A DNA stretch of 64,000 nucleotides from Henriciella barbarensis (GCF_003576345.1 NZ_QWGB01000005.1:868001-932000); one strand, 5' to 3'; positions 51,227-60,854 are shown, numbered from the stretch's first letter. A program made the numbers and translations. Notes: generated by a model not told the origin, from the letters alone.

Positions 51227-52261
51227 ATGACCAAATCGAATCCGGGCCACTATTTCGAAGACTTCAAGCCGGGCATGGAGCTTGTCCATGCGACGCCGCT
51301 GACCGTCTCTACTGGCGATCTCTCGCTCTACCGCGCCCTGACGGGCAGCCGCCATGCGCTCTATTCGGCTGAAACGTTTGCGACAACCAACGGCTTTGAC
51401 GCCTTGCCGATCGATCCGCTGCTTGCCTTCCATGTCGTCTTTGGCAAGACGGTGCCCGACATCTCTCTCAATGCAGTTGCCAATCTCGGCTATGCTGACG
51501 GCAAATTTCTGAAGACGGTCTATCCCGGCGATACGCTGACGGCGATCTCCGACGTCATCGGCGTCAAGGAAAACTCCAACGGCAAGACGGGCGTGGTCTG
51601 GGTGCGCACGCGCGGTGAAAACCAGCACGGCGAAACGGTCCTATCCTATGTGCGCTGGGTCATGGTCCACAAGAAGGACCCATCTAGCCCTGCACCAGAT
51701 GTTTCAGCGCCAGACCTTCCCGAAGCGGTCGCTGCGTCAGACCTGGTTGCGCCAAGTTACAGAGACTGGAACAGTGCGCTTGCCGGATCCAGCTGGCGTT
51801 ACGACGATTATCAGGTCGGCGAGAAAATCGACCATGTCGACGGGATGACCGTGGAAGAGGCCGAGCACCAGACCGCCACCCGCCTTTACCAGAACACGGC
51901 CAAAGTCCACTTCGACGCGCACGCGCAGGCCGGCAGCCGCTTCGGCAAGCGGCTCATCTATGGCGGTGTCGTGATCTCCATCGCGCGCGCGCTCTCTTTC
52001 AATGGCCTCGAAAGCGCCGCCCAGATGCTGGCCATTAATGCCGGCACGCATGCGGGCCCGCTATTTGCCGGCGACACGGTCTATGCCTGGTCGGAAGTCC
52101 TGGACAAGGCCGAGCTCTCTGACGGTACCGGCGCGCTTCGACTGCGCCTCGTGGCGACGAAGAACCACCCATGCAGCGACTTTCCGCTGAAGGGCGAGGA
52201 CGGCAAGTACCACCCCGATGTCCTTCTGGACTTTGATTACTGGGCCGCGATCCCCAGATAG
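51227..52261 (+). CDS. mch: Mesaconyl-CoA hydratase (beta-methylmalyl-CoA dehydratase)
   Basis: Double MaoC/hotdog enzyme of 344 aa, the length of the Rhodobacter Mch that I recall as highly similar. Diagnostic stretches are GHYFEDFKPGMELVHATP, FGKTVPDISLNAVANLGYA, GVKENSNGKTGVVWVRTRG, VDGMTVEEAEHQTATRLYQN and GKRLIYGGVVISIARALSF. It interconverts mesaconyl-CoA and beta-methylmalyl-CoA in the ethylmalonyl-CoA pathway for acetate growth. The matching lyase is probably encoded upstream at 49627. Other pathway genes (ccr, ecm, mcd) are not in the window. Confidence 0.9.
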   Translation: MTKSNPGHYFEDFKPGMELVHATPLTVSTGDLSLYRALTGSRHALYSAETFATTNGFDALPIDPLLAFHVVFGKTVPDISLNAVANLGYADGKFLKTVYPGDTLTAISDVIGVKENSNGKTGVVWVRTRGENQHGETVLSYVRWVMVHKKDPSSPAPDVSAPDLPEAVAASDLVAPSYRDWNSALAGSSWRYDDYQVGEKIDHVDGMTVEEAEHQTATRLYQNTAKVHFDAHAQAGSRFGKRLIYGGVVISIARALSFNGLESAAQMLAINAGTHAGPLFAGDTVYAWSEVLDKAELSDGTGALRLRLVATKNHPCSDFPLKGEDGKYHPDVLLDFDYWAAIPR

Positions 52262-52319
52262 GCAGCCATGACCGGATCACCCCTCCGCACACCACAAAAC
52301 ACTGAGCGAGGGGCCTGAT

Positions 52320-52742
52320 ATGGGCGGCGTTCCCGGCTTTGATGGCGTCGCCTATGTTGCGACCGCCATTGCTATCCTGCTGTCCGCGCTTGCCAGCCTG
52401 CTGAGCACGATGACCCGCAAACAGCAGGTCGAGGGCGGGGCTGTCGATGCAGCCATACTGTGCGAACTGACCGGCATACAGGATCCACGCGTATTGCAGG
52501 ACGTGTTCGGTCCACCAACCATGAACCGTATGTGGCAGGGCATCACGCTAAAGCAGATCCAGCGGGAGCGCCGTTTTCCCGGCTACCTTATCAGCGATGA
52601 CCGCGTCGACTGGGCGTGTATGGGGGTCGTGCTCCTCTCCTTCTTCTGGCAGCACGCCCTCATGGACGGACTGGTGATTACAGCCGCACTGACCCAGATT
52701 TTAGGCTGGGTCCTCGCATACCAGTTGCCGCGGCAGGCCTAG
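52320..52742 (+). CDS. Hypothetical membrane protein
   Basis: A 140-residue protein of unknown family with hydrophobic segments at about 8-28, 98-115 and 118-135. The hydrophilic middle (30-95, with GGAVDAAILCELTGIQD and DPRVLQDVFG) looks helical and lies in the cytoplasm or periplasm. It follows mch by 58 bp and may be in the same transcript; dapF comes next after 51 bp. No enzymatic motif found. Confidence 0.6.
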   Translation: MGGVPGFDGVAYVATAIAILLSALASLLSTMTRKQQVEGGAVDAAILCELTGIQDPRVLQDVFGPPTMNRMWQGITLKQIQRERRFPGYLISDDRVDWACMGVVLLSFFWQHALMDGLVITAALTQILGWVLAYQLPRQA

Positions 52743-52793
52743 CGCGCAAACGAGCGCTTTCGCTTCTTCGCTTTCACGCCTACATAGCGGGCC

Positions 52794-53603
52794 ATGAAAG
52801 TCTGGAAGATGAATGGGGCAGGCAATGCGTTCGCGGTCTTTGACGCGCGGCGGCAGGCCTTCGCGCCCGACACAGACAAGATTCGAAGCATCGCCGCAGA
52901 GATGAAGGCCGATCAGGTCATGTCGATAGAGAAGGATCCGTCCAGCGACGCCTTCCTTCGTATCTGGAATTCGTCAGGCGAAGAAGTCGGCGCCTGCGGG
53001 AACGGGACGCGCGCTGTCGCGCACCTTCTGCTGGAGGAGGCCGGGTCAGACAGCGTCTCGATCCGCACGTCTGCCGACTTGCTTAAAGGTTTGCGCGCCG
53101 GGAACGGCCTTGTCACAGTCGATATGGGCAAGCCGCGCATGGACTGGGAAGACATTCCGCTCGCCGAGAAGATGGATGTTCGCGGCGTCGATGTGCGTAT
53201 TGGCCCGATGGATAACCCATATCTTTCCAAACCTGCCGTCGTCTCCATGGGTAATCCCCACGCGGTCTTCTTCGTTGAAGATGTGGACGCCTATAACATT
53301 CCGCAGATCGGCCCGCTGGTTGAGTGGCATCCACTGTTTCCCGAAGGCACCAATGTCGGCTTTGCACAGATCATTGACCGCGAGACGATCCGGCTTCGAG
53401 TCTGGGAGCGGGGCGCTGGTCTGACCAAGGCATGCGGCACGGGCGCATGTGCCGCCCTTGTCTGCGCTGCGCGGGCCGGAAAGACGGAACGCAAGGCGCG
53501 CCTCATCCTCGATGGCGGTGAACTCATCATTGAGTGGCGTGCCAGCGATAATCGCGTGATGATGACGGGGCCTGTGGAAGTCGAGATGAGTTTCGACCTG
53601 TAG
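52794..53603 (+). CDS. dapF: Diaminopimelate epimerase
   Basis: PLP-independent racemase converting LL- to meso-diaminopimelate for lysine and peptidoglycan; 269 aa, normal length. The two catalytic cysteines are in EEVGACGNGTRAVAH and LTKACGTGACAALVCA, and MKVWKMNGAGNAFAVFD is the N-terminal signature. The start is MKVWKMNG. Precedes mtaB by 93 bp. Confidence 0.96.
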   Translation: MKVWKMNGAGNAFAVFDARRQAFAPDTDKIRSIAAEMKADQVMSIEKDPSSDAFLRIWNSSGEEVGACGNGTRAVAHLLLEEAGSDSVSIRTSADLLKGLRAGNGLVTVDMGKPRMDWEDIPLAEKMDVRGVDVRIGPMDNPYLSKPAVVSMGNPHAVFFVEDVDAYNIPQIGPLVEWHPLFPEGTNVGFAQIIDRETIRLRVWERGAGLTKACGTGACAALVCAARAGKTERKARLILDGGELIIEWRASDNRVMMTGPVEVEMSFDL

Positions 53604-53696
53604 CGCAGGGCCGCCAAAGGTCTGTGCCTGCCCGCGAAACCTTGATTTACCGGGCATTCGGCGCGATGTGGCGGGGTCTGGACAGGCATTCTGGAA

Positions 53697-54992
53697 ATGA
53701 CGGCAACGAAAGATCCCAAACCGACGGCTTCGGCCTCGCGCGCCCGCGTGATTACGCTCGGCTGCCGCCTCAACTCCTATGAGAGTGAGGTGATGCGCGG
53801 GCATGCTGATGCGGCAGGTCTGGAGGACGCCATCATCGTCAATACGTGCGCGGTGACATCCGAGGCCGTGCGAAGCGCCCGCCAGACGATCCGCCGTGCC
53901 AGAAAAGACAATCCAGATGCCCGCATTCTGGTGACGGGCTGCGCCGCGCAGATCAATCCGGATGAATTCGCGGCCATGCCGGAAGTCGACCGCGTGATCG
54001 GCAATCACGAGAAAATGCAGGCCGAAACCTGGGTCTCGCCTGCCCTGAATGAGGGCCGCGAGAAGATCCTCGTCAACGACATCATGTCGGTGAAGGAAAC
54101 CGCCGCCCACCTTATTGACGGGATGGAAGGCCGGGCACGCGCCTATGTGCAGGTCCAGAATGGCTGCGACCATCGCTGCACCTTCTGCATCATCCCCTAT
54201 GGCCGGGGAAATTCCAGATCAGTCCCGGCAGGCGATGTCGTCCAGATGGTGCGCCGCCTCGTTGAAACCGGCCATTATGAAGTTGTCCTGACAGGTGTAG
54301 ACCTCACAAGCTGGGGCGCGGACCTTCCCGGCCAGCCGCAGCTTGGCAACCTTGTCCAGCGTATCCTGAAACTGGTGCCGGAACTTCAGCAGCTGCGCAT
54401 CTCTTCCATCGATGCCATCGAGATGGATGACGCGCTGTTCGACGCCATTGGCGACCCGCGCCTTGCGCCTTTCATGCACCTCTCGCTCCAGCATGGCGAC
54501 AATCTGATGCTGAAGCGGATGAAGCGGCGGCATTCGCGCGAGGACGCAATTGAGCTGGCAGACAAGCTTAGGGGCATCCGGCCTGATATGGCGCTGGGCG
54601 CTGACATCATTGCAGGTTTCCCGACAGAGACAGAGAGCGCATTCGAGAATTCAGTGCGCCTCGTCGAGGACTGCAACCTCGCCTTCCTGCACGTCTTTCC
54701 CTACAGCCCGCGACCTGGCACCCCGGCGGCGCGCATGCCGCAATTGCAGAAAGCGGTGATCAAGGACCGTGCCGCACGCCTGCGCGAGGTGGGTAATCGC
54801 GCCCTGTCGCGCCACCTCGACACGCATGTCGGCGCCGTGCGTGATGTTCTGGTGGAGCAGGAAAATGACGGGCGACTTGCTGATTTCTCACGCGTTGCGC
54901 TGACGGGTTTTGCCACGCTTGAGGCTGGACGCCCCGTTCCCGCGCGGATAGTCGCTCAGGATGGACAGAAACTGATCGCGGAGCCTGCATGA
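53697..54992 (+). CDS. mtaB: tRNA methylthiotransferase MtaB
   Basis: Radical-SAM enzyme that adds a methylthio group to t6A37 of tRNA; 431 aa. The N-terminal UPF0004 domain has cluster Cys in ITLGCRLNSYE, IVNTCAVTSEA and VTGCAAQIN; the radical SAM Cys are in GCDHRCTFCIIPYGRG; the C-terminal 70 residues (VRDVLVEQENDGRLADF onward) are TRAM-like. CxLN at the N terminus is the MtaB group mark, distinct from MiaB. The stop overlaps the ftsY ATG, a coupled pair. Confidence 0.93.
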   Translation: MTATKDPKPTASASRARVITLGCRLNSYESEVMRGHADAAGLEDAIIVNTCAVTSEAVRSARQTIRRARKDNPDARILVTGCAAQINPDEFAAMPEVDRVIGNHEKMQAETWVSPALNEGREKILVNDIMSVKETAAHLIDGMEGRARAYVQVQNGCDHRCTFCIIPYGRGNSRSVPAGDVVQMVRRLVETGHYEVVLTGVDLTSWGADLPGQPQLGNLVQRILKLVPELQQLRISSIDAIEMDDALFDAIGDPRLAPFMHLSLQHGDNLMLKRMKRRHSREDAIELADKLRGIRPDMALGADIIAGFPTETESAFENSVRLVEDCNLAFLHVFPYSPRPGTPAARMPQLQKAVIKDRAARLREVGNRALSRHLDTHVGAVRDVLVEQENDGRLADFSRVALTGFATLEAGRPVPARIVAQDGQKLIAEPA

Positions 54993-56332
54993 TCCTCTGG
55001 TTCGGAAAGAAAAAGAAAAAAGACGAGCTGGAAGACGCCGGCGCGCAGATGCGCGAGCCGGAGCTGTCGGCCGAAGAGCTGGCCGCCAAGGAAGCTGTCG
55101 AGAAAGCAGAAGCTGAACGCCAGGCGGCAGAAGAAGCCGCTGAGGCAGAACGCAAGGCTGCCGAACAGGCTAAGATTGACGCCGCGATTGCCGAGGCAAA
55201 CCGGGCCTGGGAAGAACGCCAGAAGCGCGAAGCTGCCGAGGCTGAAGACGAAGCGGCCCGCCAGAAAGCCGAGAACGAACTCAAGATCCTTGAGGAGCGC
55301 CGCCGCGCCGAAGCCGCGCGCGAAGAAGCACGCCGAAAGGAAGAGGAACGCCAGGCTGCCATCGCCCGCGGTGAACCAGACCCTTATGCCGAAGTCCGCG
55401 ATCCGGGCTTTTTCGACAAGCTGTCCGGCGGCCTCTCCAAGTCATCTTCAAAGCTCGGCACCGGCCTTACAGGCATGTTCGGCGGTCGCAGGCTGGACGA
55501 TGACGCGCTGGAAGACCTCGAAGACCTGCTGATCATGTCCGACATGGGCGCGAAGGTATCGTCGAAGATTACAGCAAACCTCGCAAAGACCCGGTTCGAC
55601 AAGGATATCAGCGACGACGAAATCCGTATTGCGCTGGCCTCGGAGATCGAAGCCATCATGAAGCCGCGCGAACAGATCGTTGATTTTGCTGACGGGCCGC
55701 GTCCACGCGTTGTCCTGTTTGTCGGCGTGAACGGGTCTGGCAAGACGACGACGATCGGCAAGATTGCCTCGAAGCTGAAAGATCAGGGCGCCAAGGCACT
55801 TCTCGTGGCAGGCGACACCTTCCGCGCCGCTGCAATTGAGCAACTCACTGTCTGGGGCGAGCGGGCCGGTATTCCGGTTCTCTCCAAACCGACGGGTGCC
55901 GATGCTGCTGGTCTCGTCTATGAGGCCATTGAAAAGGCGCAGCGTGAGGATCTCGACCTTGTTCTGGTCGATACGGCAGGCCGTCTGCAGAACAAGGCCG
56001 AGCTCATGTCGGAACTCGCCAAGATTGTCCGCGTGACCCGAAAGCTCGACCCTGACGCACCGCATGATGTCATCCTCGTCCTCGACGCCACGGTGGGACA
56101 GAACGCGTTGAGCCAGGTCGAAGCCTTCCGGCATACCGCAGGTGTATCAGGTATCGTGATGACCAAGCTTGATGGCACGGCCAAGGGCGGTGTTCTCGTT
56201 GCTGTTGCCGAAGCCCACGCCCTGCCGATCCACTTTGTCGGCGTCGGCGAAAAGGCAGAAGACCTCCAGCCATTCAGCGCCGCAGCCTATGCCCGAGCGC
56301 TCGTCGGCCTTGGCCAGGAAGAAACGGTTTGA
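54989..56332 (+). CDS. ftsY: Signal recognition particle receptor FtsY
   Basis: GTPase that docks SRP-ribosome complexes at the membrane; 447 aa. An N-terminal amphipathic stretch ILWFGKKKKKDE is followed by an Ala/Glu/Arg-rich coiled-coil A domain (about 25-130), then N and G domains: FVGVNGSGKTTTIGKIA (G1), AGDTFRAAAIEQL (I-box), DTAGRLQNKAEL (G3) and TKLDGTAKGGVL (G4/closing). ATGA couples it to mtaB, and its stop overlaps the TTG of the next gene. Confidence 0.97.
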   Translation: MILWFGKKKKKDELEDAGAQMREPELSAEELAAKEAVEKAEAERQAAEEAAEAERKAAEQAKIDAAIAEANRAWEERQKREAAEAEDEAARQKAENELKILEERRRAEAAREEARRKEEERQAAIARGEPDPYAEVRDPGFFDKLSGGLSKSSSKLGTGLTGMFGGRRLDDDALEDLEDLLIMSDMGAKVSSKITANLAKTRFDKDISDDEIRIALASEIEAIMKPREQIVDFADGPRPRVVLFVGVNGSGKTTTIGKIASKLKDQGAKALLVAGDTFRAAAIEQLTVWGERAGIPVLSKPTGADAAGLVYEAIEKAQREDLDLVLVDTAGRLQNKAELMSELAKIVRVTRKLDPDAPHDVILVLDATVGQNALSQVEAFRHTAGVSGIVMTKLDGTAKGGVLVAVAEAHALPIHFVGVGEKAEDLQPFSAAAYARALVGLGQEETV

Positions 56333-56955
56333 GCGTCGAAGACGAAAAAGCTGCTCTCAGGCGTGAGCTGATAACCTTGCGCGAAGAAGCCCATGCGCGC
56401 GATCCGGACGCGGGTGAAACACTCGCGTCCAAATTTCCGCTGAAACTGTTTGAGCGTTACGGCCCCCACGTTGCGGGATATCTTCCCATCGGCAGCGAGA
56501 TCGACCCACTGCCCCTGATGGAACGCCTCGTGGGTGAAGGCGCAAACCTTGCGCTGCCGCGTCTGGAAACCGATGGCTCAATGACATTCAGGGCCTGGTC
56601 ATCGAATGACGACCTTGAGAAGGCTTCCATGGGCCTTCGCCAGCCGCTCGAGAGTGCGGAGCTGGTTCACCCAACGCTGGTCCTCATGCCGCTACTGGCT
56701 TTCGACGGGCACGGCACCCGTCTTGGCTATGGCAAGGGCTTCTATGACCGCACGGTCTCAGGACTGCGCGCCAATGGACGTGTCTTCGCCTGCGGGATCG
56801 GCTTTCATGCGCAGATGCTTGACGACCTGCCGGCTGAACCGCACGACCAGCCGCTGGACTGGGCGGTGACCGAACGCGGCTCCGTACCCATCTTCATGAT
56901 GCGGACCTTCAAGGGTGATAGCGGACCAGATCAAAACGACCCGGGCGCGGCCTGA
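56329..56955 (+). CDS. 5-formyltetrahydrofolate cyclo-ligase
   Basis: ATP-dependent enzyme that returns 5-formyl-THF to the folate pool (FthC/YgfA); 208 aa. Motifs: VAGYLPIGSEIDPLPL (the glycine-rich and Glu region), LALPRLETDGSM, and the ATP-binding FDGHGTRLGYGKGFYDRT. The start codon is TTG overlapping the ftsY stop (TTGA), so mtaB-ftsY-5FCL appear to be one operon. The C-terminal 20 residues are a variable tail. Confidence 0.92.
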   Translation: MSVEDEKAALRRELITLREEAHARDPDAGETLASKFPLKLFERYGPHVAGYLPIGSEIDPLPLMERLVGEGANLALPRLETDGSMTFRAWSSNDDLEKASMGLRQPLESAELVHPTLVLMPLLAFDGHGTRLGYGKGFYDRTVSGLRANGRVFACGIGFHAQMLDDLPAEPHDQPLDWAVTERGSVPIFMMRTFKGDSGPDQNDPGAA

Positions 56956-59601
56956 TCAGAAGCGGTCCAGAAGGCGCTCAAGGTAGTTGCGCTCTTCTTC
57001 ATCGGCCGGGTCACCATAACGACGGCGCAGCTCATCCAGAATATCCTTGGCCCGCTGGCGTTCCGCCTGATCGGGAATATTAACGTCCCGGCTGTCGGAC
57101 GTGCCGCCCATTGGCCGTCCGAACGGATCGACCCGGTCGCCGCCATTTCCATACTCCTCACCGAGGCGGTCTCGTTTGAGGTCGTCGAGTTCGCGGGCGA
57201 GGCCTTCGGCGAGATCCCGGATCTGGTCGGTCGCGTCATCCTGATTTCGGATCGCGCGAAAATTATTACCGTCCTCAAGTGCTTCAGCGGCGCGGCGCTG
57301 CGCGCGTTCGATGGCTTCGAGGGTTTCCTCGTCCACCGTTCCGCCTGCGCCAGTGCCATCCTCACTGCTCCCTCCTTCGCGGCCACGTCGACGGGCAAGC
57401 TCCTCCACGAGATCACCGAGCTGACCCTGGCGCTCGGTCAGCGTGCCTTCGCGGCTTGAGTTGCCATCTTCGCCCTCTTCCAAGCCAGGCTGGGCGCCTG
57501 ACTCACCCTGCTCGCCCTGTTGCTGGTTTCCGGACTGCTGGCCGGGCTGGCTGCGCCGTTCGCCGCGCTGTTCAGCCAGCGTGTCATCATTCAGATCGCG
57601 CTGTTCGCGTAGAAGGTCGGACAGTTCCTGCAGGGTCTCTGAAAGCTCTCGCTCTTCCTCAGGCATGTCATCGTCATTATCGCCCTGCTCTCCCGGCATA
57701 CCAGGGAAGCCTTCCCCGCTACCATTGCCGCGTTGAAACTGGAGGTTCTCAAGCATGTTGGTGATGTCGGCGAGAAGCTGTCGAGCCTGATCGCTCGCGC
57801 CGGTCTCCGTTAAATCAGACAGCGCGTCCAGCATGTCAGCGAAATCGCTGCCTCCCATGCCAGAACCGCCACCCTGCGCGCTGTCTGTGTCACTTGGCGG
57901 GGCATCAAGTCCGTTCGCCAGAGCCTCCGCCATCCGGGCAGCGAGATAGTTCTGAGCCGCCTGTTTGAAGGCTTCCATGCGGCGCTGGATCTCGGCTTCA
58001 GACGCGCCATCCCTCAAGGCTTCCTCAAGCGCCTGGCGGGCCGCCTGCAAGGCGCGCAGGGCATCAGCGGCGCTACCATATTCAGCGCGTAGCGCCAGAG
58101 ACCAGAGAAGCGGCTCAGTCTCGTCGGCCTCGTCGGTAGAGCTCGCCGCATGGAGGATGGATCCGGCATGGCTGAGCCCGAAATAGACGCTGACATCCTC
58201 AAAGAAGCGTTCGGGCTTGTAGGTGACGGCCTCAATCATCAGGGAAGCGCGCTGGATACCGGCGGGGGCGCGCGAAATGCGCTGCGTTGCTTCGGTGAAA
58301 ACCTCATTCTGGACAAGGCTTTCACGATTGGCCGCCTCGACCGATGCGTACTCATTATCTTCACGTAGTATCGTGACACGAATATCCTGGATGGCCCGCG
58401 CCAGCGGCTGAAGAAGAAGCTTTTCAGGAAGGATGAAGACCGCCTCTGCGCTGAAACCGGTTTGACCAGCGCCATCCGTCACCCGAAGTCTTGCACTGAC
58501 CTCAAGGCCCGCCCAGCGGTGGCGCGTGAGATCGATCGACGCCACCTCTTGCGACTCGCGCGGTGCAATACCAGGCATCTGCAGATCGACGATCTCTGCT
58601 GGGCTGTCTGCCCCCTGATCGGTACGCCGTAGCACGAGCTGCAGGGCTTCGACGCCATAGTCGTCGGTGAGTTTCCACTCGAACTCCGTCCGGTCGAGCG
58701 GGGTCATTTCAGGTGTCGTTACCCACTCCACTTCGGGCGGATTGTCCGGTGAGGCCTGAACGCGCCAGCTTGCCCGCTCGCCCCACCAGCTGACACGTAG
58801 CTCACTGTCCATCATGATCGTGGCCCGGGCCTCATAAGCACCCTCAGGCGTTCTGGTGAAGCGAACCCGCTCAGGCGACTTTGCGCCCTCAATAATAAGG
58901 TTCGGGGCGGAGGGCGCCTGCGCCCGCACTGTCAGTTCAGAGCCAGCCGGGACGCGAACCGGCGCGCCGTTAGCAGCGAGGAAGACAGGTGGTTTGCCGG
59001 TATGAACTGGCGGCGTGATCCATGCCTCAATTCGGATATTTTCCGCGCCGAACAGGCTGCCAATGTCGGGACTGAAAGCGCGCGACAGTCTCTCACCCGC
59101 AACAGAGAATGACATGAAAGCCACGACAGCCACCACCGCAGGCAGGATGAAGCGGAGATAGAGCGGGTCCGAGGCACGCCATTCAGCGGCGAAATCAGGT
59201 ACGTTCAGTCGGCGCGCTGCATCTGTCAGATCTGTTTCGTGGGCCCGCCAAAGCGCAACACCGCTTGCATCCGGCCGTGCGGGACGATCTTGAAGTGCAG
59301 AAAGCGGACGCAGCTCTGACTGTCGGTCGAGCAGGTGAATAGCTTCTTTTCGCTCCGGTGCGCGATAGCGTTTGGTCCCGAACCAGACAAGTGGCAGCAG
59401 CCCTGCCAGGAAGATGAAAAGAGCGATTGAGGCAAGCTTTTCACTCGCCGTATCAAGCAGACCCGTCAGCGCCATGACGAAAAAAATCGTCACAAAAACA
59501 GCGAGCGGCCAAAATGCGCGGACCGCACTCAGCCGCCAGAGCGCCGCTTTTGTCCGGGCGATCTTCGGCTCGAGTCCGGGGATCCTTTTCAGCTCAGCCA
59601 A
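56956..59601 (-). CDS. TIGR02302/DUF4175 large membrane protein
   Basis: An 881-residue alphaproteobacterial protein of unknown function. Three N-terminal hydrophobic segments (about 30-50, 55-72 and 150-175) are followed by a large non-cytoplasmic beta-rich part (170-460, with ENIRIEAWITPPVHTGKPPV and EVEWVTTPEMTPLDRTEFEW), then helical domains and a C-terminal Gly/Gln/Glu low-complexity region (about 600-760, e.g. SGNQQQGEQGESGAQPGLEE). The start is a TTG overlapping the lysA stop by 13 nt, so it is coupled to lysA. The family occurs mainly in Caulobacterales and Rhizobiales. Confidence 0.85.
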   Translation of the reverse strand: MAELKRIPGLEPKIARTKAALWRLSAVRAFWPLAVFVTIFFVMALTGLLDTASEKLASIALFIFLAGLLPLVWFGTKRYRAPERKEAIHLLDRQSELRPLSALQDRPARPDASGVALWRAHETDLTDAARRLNVPDFAAEWRASDPLYLRFILPAVVAVVAFMSFSVAGERLSRAFSPDIGSLFGAENIRIEAWITPPVHTGKPPVFLAANGAPVRVPAGSELTVRAQAPSAPNLIIEGAKSPERVRFTRTPEGAYEARATIMMDSELRVSWWGERASWRVQASPDNPPEVEWVTTPEMTPLDRTEFEWKLTDDYGVEALQLVLRRTDQGADSPAEIVDLQMPGIAPRESQEVASIDLTRHRWAGLEVSARLRVTDGAGQTGFSAEAVFILPEKLLLQPLARAIQDIRVTILREDNEYASVEAANRESLVQNEVFTEATQRISRAPAGIQRASLMIEAVTYKPERFFEDVSVYFGLSHAGSILHAASSTDEADETEPLLWSLALRAEYGSAADALRALQAARQALEEALRDGASEAEIQRRMEAFKQAAQNYLAARMAEALANGLDAPPSDTDSAQGGGSGMGGSDFADMLDALSDLTETGASDQARQLLADITNMLENLQFQRGNGSGEGFPGMPGEQGDNDDDMPEEERELSETLQELSDLLREQRDLNDDTLAEQRGERRSQPGQQSGNQQQGEQGESGAQPGLEEGEDGNSSREGTLTERQGQLGDLVEELARRRGREGGSSEDGTGAGGTVDEETLEAIERAQRRAAEALEDGNNFRAIRNQDDATDQIRDLAEGLARELDDLKRDRLGEEYGNGGDRVDPFGRPMGGTSDSRDVNIPDQAERQRAKDILDELRRRYGDPADEEERNYLERLLDRF

Positions 59602-60854
59602 TCGGGCGTGCTCTCCAATGCGATCATCTCGTCGAAGTCAGGTCGCCTGCGGATGACGGCGTAGCGGTCTCCATCGACGAGGACTTCCGGAACGAGAGGC
59701 CTCGCATTGTATTGCGACGAAAGCACGGCACCGTAGGCACCCGCTGACATTACAGCCAGACGGTCGCCCCCTTCAATGCGCGGCATGTCACGCTCTGCAG
59801 CAAACTTGTCCGTGGACTCGCAGATGGGCCCGACAATGTCATATCGCACCTGCTCATCATCTGCGCCGCGCTCGCGAAGGGGCAGAATATCGTGATGTGC
59901 CTGATAGAGGGCAGGGCGCATCAGATCATTCATGCCGGCATCGACCATCAGGAAGTTGCGTTGCGGCGCCGGTTTGACGAAGAGAGCCTCGGTCACAAGC
60001 ACGCCGGCATTGCCCGCAATGACACGGCCAGGCTCAAGTATGACTTCCAGACCCATCCCCTCTGTGACTTCGCGGATCATCTGTGCATAGGCAGAAGGTG
60101 GCGGAGGATTGTCGCCGGACCTGTAGGGGATGCCGAGACCGCCGCCTAAATCCACACGCCGGATATCATGCCCTTCAGCACGCAGGTCCGTGACCAGCGT
60201 CATGACTTTCTCAAAGGCGGCGCGCATCGGCGCAATATCGTCGATCTGTGAACCAATGTGCACATCGACACCGACCGCTTCGACACCATCAGTCTCGGCA
60301 ATCTGGGCATAGGCCTGCCGGGCTTCGTTCCAGGGCACGCCGAACTTGTCGCCTGCCTTGCCGGTCGAGATGTTTGGGTGCCCGCCAGCCGCGACATCCG
60401 GATTGACCCTGACAGCGACTTTCGCCGTCCGGCCGACAGACTTCGCCACCGCTGCGAGCACACCGAGCTCGGCAGAACTCTCGATGTTGAACTGGTGGAT
60501 GCCTTCTTCGAGCGCGAGGCGCATCTCGGCCCGCGTCTTGCCGACACCCGAAAATACGATCTTGCTGGCCGGAATGCCCGCCTTGCGGGCGCGCATCAGC
60601 TCCCCGCCGCTGACGACGTCAGCGCCGCAGCCCTCGGCCGCCAGTGTCTTCAACACGCCGAGATTGCCGTTCGCCTTCACCGAGTAGGCAATGAGACAGC
60701 TCATACCGTCAAACGCATCTGCAATTACGCGCGCATGACGGCGCAGTGTTGCGGATGAGTAGACATAGACCGGCGTACCGACATCGTCAGCAATCGTGTC
60801 CAGCGCCACATCCTCGCAATGAAGGCGGCCATTCTTGTAACTGAAATGATGCAA
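59589..60854 (-). CDS. lysA: Diaminopimelate decarboxylase
   Basis: PLP enzyme converting meso-DAP to lysine; 421 aa. Fold III signatures: LIAYSVKANGNLGVLKTL (PLP Lys), EGCGADVVSGGELMRARKAG, VDLGGGLGIPYRSGD, EPGRVIAGNAGVLV and GPICESTDKFA (active-site Cys from the partner subunit). Start MHHFSYKNG is typical for alphaproteobacteria. Order argH-lptM-lysA-DUF4175 on the minus strand, with the DUF4175 start inside its end. Confidence 0.97.
   Translation of the reverse strand: MHHFSYKNGRLHCEDVALDTIADDVGTPVYVYSSATLRRHARVIADAFDGMSCLIAYSVKANGNLGVLKTLAAEGCGADVVSGGELMRARKAGIPASKIVFSGVGKTRAEMRLALEEGIHQFNIESSAELGVLAAVAKSVGRTAKVAVRVNPDVAAGGHPNISTGKAGDKFGVPWNEARQAYAQIAETDGVEAVGVDVHIGSQIDDIAPMRAAFEKVMTLVTDLRAEGHDIRRVDLGGGLGIPYRSGDNPPPPSAYAQMIREVTEGMGLEVILEPGRVIAGNAGVLVTEALFVKPAPQRNFLMVDAGMNDLMRPALYQAHHDILPLRERGADDEQVRYDIVGPICESTDKFAAERDMPRIEGGDRLAVMSAGAYGAVLSSQYNARPLVPEVLVDGDRYAVIRRRPDFDEMIALESTPDWLS

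Noticed and set aside
53046-54173. Minus-strand open frame of 375 codons across dapF and mtaB
   Set aside because: Both plus-strand genes have clear catalytic motifs there; the antisense product has no recognisable domain.
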